Shown here one piece after another: positions 61,478 through 64,000 of a stretch of DNA of 64,000 bases. The position numbers were made by a program, and so were the translations under genes. Within the stretch, counting starts at the first letter, position 1. The number at the start of each line of letters is the position of its first letter. Source of the DNA: Palsa-504 sp963818225 (lineage in GTDB: Bacteria; Actinomycetota; Actinomycetes; Streptosporangiales; Streptosporangiaceae). The notes below the pieces were generated by a model. The model did not search any database, had not been told where the DNA came from, and saw only the letters and a program-made list of their open reading frames with translations. The stretch is taken from contig CAWFRO010000013.1 of assembly GCA_963818225.1 (NCBI GenBank), positions 340,740-404,739 on the forward strand. Reading direction: 5' to 3'.

Positions 61478-62874
61478 GTGGCCTGTTCCCGGCCGATCGG
61501 GCCACGGGCCATCCGCAGTTCCAGCAGGAAGTTGTAGGCCCGCCCGACCAGCGGGCCGGGGGCCAGGCCGAGGATCGCCATGATGTCGTTGCCGTCCAGC
61601 TCCGGCCGGATACTGGCCAGTTCCTCCTGCGCGCTGAGCTCGGCAATGCGCTGCTCGAGGCCGTCGTACGCGCGGGCCAGCCGCACGGCCCTGGCCCGGT
61701 TCCGTGTCGTGCAGTCGGCCCTGGTCAGCACGTGCAGCCGGGTGAGCAGCGGCCCGGCGTCCCGGACGTAACGGCGCACGGCCGAATCCGTCCACTCGCC
61801 CTCACCGTAACCGTGGAACCGCAAGTGCAGCTCGACCAGCTGGGAAACGTTGTTCACCACTTCGTTCGGGAAGCGCAGCGAGGTCAGCCTGCGCCGGGCC
61901 AGCTTCGCGCCGACCACCTCGTGCAGGTGGAACTCCACCCGCCCGTCGGGCAGCAGCGACCGGGTCTTCGGCTTGCCGATGTCGTGCAGCAGCGCGGCCA
62001 GCCGCACGGTCAGGTCGCCGTCCAGCGCGTAGCGCGGCTCCAGCTCGATGGCCTGCGCGAGCACGGTGAGGCTGTGCTCGTAGACGTCCTTGTGGCGGTG
62101 ATGCTCGTCGGCCTCCATTCGCAGCCTGGACACCTCTGGCAGTACCTCGTCGGCCGCGCCGGTCTGAACCAGGAGGTCGATGCCCCGCGCGGGATCCGGG
62201 GCGAGCATGAGCTTGGTCAGCTCGCCGGCGACGCGTTCCGGGGAGACGATCCGCAGCCGCGCCGCCTGCTCGGTCATGGCCGCACGCACCTCGGGCGCGA
62301 CGGTGAACCCCAGCTTGGCTACGAACCGGGCCGCGCGCATGATCCGCAGCGGATCGTCGCTGAAGGAGTCCTCGGGCCGTCCCGGGGTGCGCAGCACCCG
62401 CTCTCTCAGCGCGTCGAGGCCGCCGAACGGGTCGACCAGCTCGTAGCCGGGCAGCCGGGCCGCCATCGCGTTGATGGTGAAGTCCCGGCGGCTCAGGTCC
62501 TCTTCGAGCGACCGGCCGTACCGCACCTCGGGCTTGCGGGAGGAGGCCTGGTACTGCTCGCTGCGGTAGGTGGTGATCTCGAACACCGAGCTGCCCTTGC
62601 GCAGGCCCACGGTGCCGAAAGCGATCCCCACCGTCCAGATGGAGTCGGCCCACCGCTCGACCACGGCCAGGATCTGCTCCGGGGTGGCGTCCGTGGTCAG
62701 GTCGAAATCGGCGGGCCGCTCGCCTCGGAACACGTCCCGGACCGGGCCGCCGACCAAGGCCAGCTCGTGGCCGTGCCGCGCAAACAGGCGGCCGATGCCG
62801 ACGACCTCGGGGACGCGCTCTTTCAGCAGCGCGGCGGCCGCGTTCCGCTGTTCGTTGGTCATGGGCACGGGCAT
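61393..62874 (-). CDS. pcnA: CCA tRNA nucleotidyltransferase (poly(A) polymerase family)
   Basis: Adds or repairs the CCA end of tRNAs. It has LALVGGPVRDVFRG and the catalytic carboxylates in ADFDLTTDATPEQI, then RRDFTINAMAARLPGYELVD, DPLRIMRAARFVAKLGF and an HD phosphohydrolase domain (HHRHKDVYEHSLTV, LAALLHDIGKPKTR). About 493 aa from ATG 62874; ATG 62862 is the alternative. It is divergent from a DUF6049 gene. Annotated as cca or pcnA in relatives. Confidence 0.95.
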   Translation of the reverse strand: MPVPMTNEQRNAAAALLKERVPEVVGIGRLFARHGHELALVGGPVRDVFRGERPADFDLTTDATPEQILAVVERWADSIWTVGIAFGTVGLRKGSSVFEITTYRSEQYQASSRKPEVRYGRSLEEDLSRRDFTINAMAARLPGYELVDPFGGLDALRERVLRTPGRPEDSFSDDPLRIMRAARFVAKLGFTVAPEVRAAMTEQAARLRIVSPERVAGELTKLMLAPDPARGIDLLVQTGAADEVLPEVSRLRMEADEHHRHKDVYEHSLTVLAQAIELEPRYALDGDLTVRLAALLHDIGKPKTRSLLPDGRVEFHLHEVVGAKLARRRLTSLRFPNEVVNNVSQLVELHLRFHGYGEGEWTDSAVRRYVRDAGPLLTRLHVLTRADCTTRNRARAVRLARAYDGLEQRIAELSAQEELASIRPELDGNDIMAILGLAPGPLVGRAYNFLLELRMARGPIGREQATQELLRWAAAEGITPPPADPDPGSDEGA

Positions 62875-62928
62875 TGAGGGTATCGGCAAAGCACAGGTCC
62901 GGTTTCAATCGGCAATAACATTCCAAGT

Positions 62929-64000
62929 GTGCACGGCTTGCTCACGGCAGACTTCTCGAGGCGGGTCCTGGCCTTGGCCGCCGCCGTCGTCATGCCGGCC
63001 GCGGTCACCGCCGTGCTGGCGCTGGCCGCCCCGGCGCAGGCCAGCCCGGTGCAGGCGGTCAGCGCACAGGCAGCCACGGTGCAGGCCGGTCCGGCACAGC
63101 CGGGCCGGGTGTCGATCGTCATCGACTCGATGAGCCCGCAGACGGCCCAGCCCGGTGCCACGGTCACCGTGACGGGAACGGTCAGCAACGAGACCGGCCA
63201 GGCCGCGGCGGGCCTCGATGTCGAGCTGCTGACTTCCGCGGCGCGCTTCCAGACCCGGGACGAGATGGACCAGTACGCCAGCCGGGGCACCGGCGCGAGC
63301 CTCCAGCAGGTCGGCGGCCCGGTCGCCATCGCGGCCAGCCTGAAGCCCGGCGCTAGCGCCAAGTGGCGGGCTTCGTTCGGTGTCAACGTGGCCGGCATCA
63401 CCGAGTTCGGGGTCTATCCGGTGACCGCCCAGCTGGTCGACATGGCCGGGGACGTGCTGGCCTCGGACCCGACGCTGCTGCCGTTCTGGCCGGGCCAGCA
63501 GGCGGCCGGGCTGCTTCGCCCGCTGGACATCGGGTGGACCTGGCCGCTCATCGACCAGCCGCATCACCAGGTGTGCTCCGCGCTGACGAACAGCGACCTG
63601 ACCGGCAGCCTGGGCACAGGGGGCCGGCTCTCGGATCTGCTGGCCGCCGGGCAGGCCCATCCTGGCGCGGATCTGACCTGGGTGATCGACCCCGCGCTGC
63701 TGAGCGACGCGGACACCATGACGAGGGCTTACCAGGTCGATTCGGGCTCCGGCTGCAGTGCGGCGGTTACCGAGCCGGCCAGCCAGGCGGCGCGGACGTG
63801 GCTGTCCGGGCTCCAGGCGATCACGTCGGACCAGCCGACCGTGCTCACGCCGTACGCCAACGTCGATATCTCCGCGCTCGTGCACAGCGGGCTGACCGGG
63901 GACATCACCACCGCCTACAGCACGGGCGCGACGGTGGCAGACACCGTCCTGCACGGGTCGTTCGGATCGCCGGTGGCGCTCCCCGCGGGCGGGACCGCCG
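62929..64000 (+). CDS. DUF6049-type secreted protein, cut by the window edge
   Basis: The frame is open from GTG 62929 to the window end (357 codons visible). It begins with a signal sequence (RRVLALAAAVVMPAAVTAVL, cleavage near AQA) followed by an outer domain: RVSIVIDSMSPQTAQPGATV, a CARDB-like opening, then DLTWVIDPALLSDADTMTRA and DQPTVLTPYANVDISALVHS. This matches the large secreted DUF6049 protein that lies between pcnA and murJ in many actinobacteria; its role in envelope assembly is presumed. No ribosome-binding site is seen at 62929, so a leaderless mRNA or a later start is possible. Confidence 0.85.
   Translation, partial: MHGLLTADFSRRVLALAAAVVMPAAVTAVLALAAPAQASPVQAVSAQAATVQAGPAQPGRVSIVIDSMSPQTAQPGATVTVTGTVSNETGQAAAGLDVELLTSAARFQTRDEMDQYASRGTGASLQQVGGPVAIAASLKPGASAKWRASFGVNVAGITEFGVYPVTAQLVDMAGDVLASDPTLLPFWPGQQAAGLLRPLDIGWTWPLIDQPHHQVCSALTNSDLTGSLGTGGRLSDLLAAGQAHPGADLTWVIDPALLSDADTMTRAYQVDSGSGCSAAVTEPASQAARTWLSGLQAITSDQPTVLTPYANVDISALVHSGLTGDITTAYSTGATVADTVLHGSFGSPVALPAGGTA

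Overview
The window is high-GC actinobacterial DNA. It carries an archaeal/eukaryotic-type ProRS, the block rpsF-ssb-rpsR-rplI with dnaB close by, a padR-ino1 pair, a DUF5318 protein, a pcnA/DUF6049 divergent pair and a tRNA-anchored integrative element of the pSAM2 kind. These fit a filamentous or soil actinobacterium near Streptomycetales/Streptosporangiales. The species cannot be fixed from this sequence alone.

Layout. 1-4.4 kb: the end of a urease operon (ureC partial, ureF, ureG, ureD) followed by a phytanoyl-CoA dioxygenase-like gene. 4.4-6.6 kb: a regulated DHA2 exporter and a YnfA-type membrane protein. 6.8-10.4 kb: an unusual set of lipoprotein, membrane AAA+/M41 protease with a long insertion in its ATPase, and a second HExxH protein. 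10.4-22 kb: mixed genes, including a frameshifted glutamine cyclotransferase, an aldo/keto reductase whose frame runs into a short second Rho, gene remnants (NrfD-like, YceI-like), gluconokinase, an Smr protein, a second DHA2 exporter and ProRS. 22-32 kb: two paralogous universal stress proteins, small hypotheticals, a 7TM-like sensor domain, enoyl-CoA hydratase, MBL-fold and DUF1254 proteins. This stretch is bracketed by two integrase fragments.

32.4-43.3 kb is an actinomycete integrative element (AICE). A 53-bp direct repeat containing the 3' part of tRNA-Arg(ACG) marks both ends. Inside are TMEM175- and DUF1345-type membrane proteins, CutA1, an XRE-type regulator with an operator array, small element genes, a GIY-YIG protein, an FtsK-like transfer ATPase, a HUH-type Rep, an excisionase-like protein and a tyrosine integrase. 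Nearly every replication and transfer gene is broken by one-base shifts. Left of the element lies the end of a second, related integrase with its own att sequence, so elements have stacked at this tRNA.

43.9-64 kb leads into conserved chromosomal core: an acyltransferase with an SGNH domain, an SDR, dnaB, a DnaA-box-like cluster, rplI/rpsR/ssb/rpsF, endonuclease IV, a GT87 glycosyltransferase, a class A penicillin-binding protein, DUF5318, padR-ino1, an MFS protein, the CCA-adding enzyme and the start of a DUF6049 protein. From memory this order resembles the region near oriC in Streptomyces. Short tandem repeats, several in frame inside genes, recur across the whole window.
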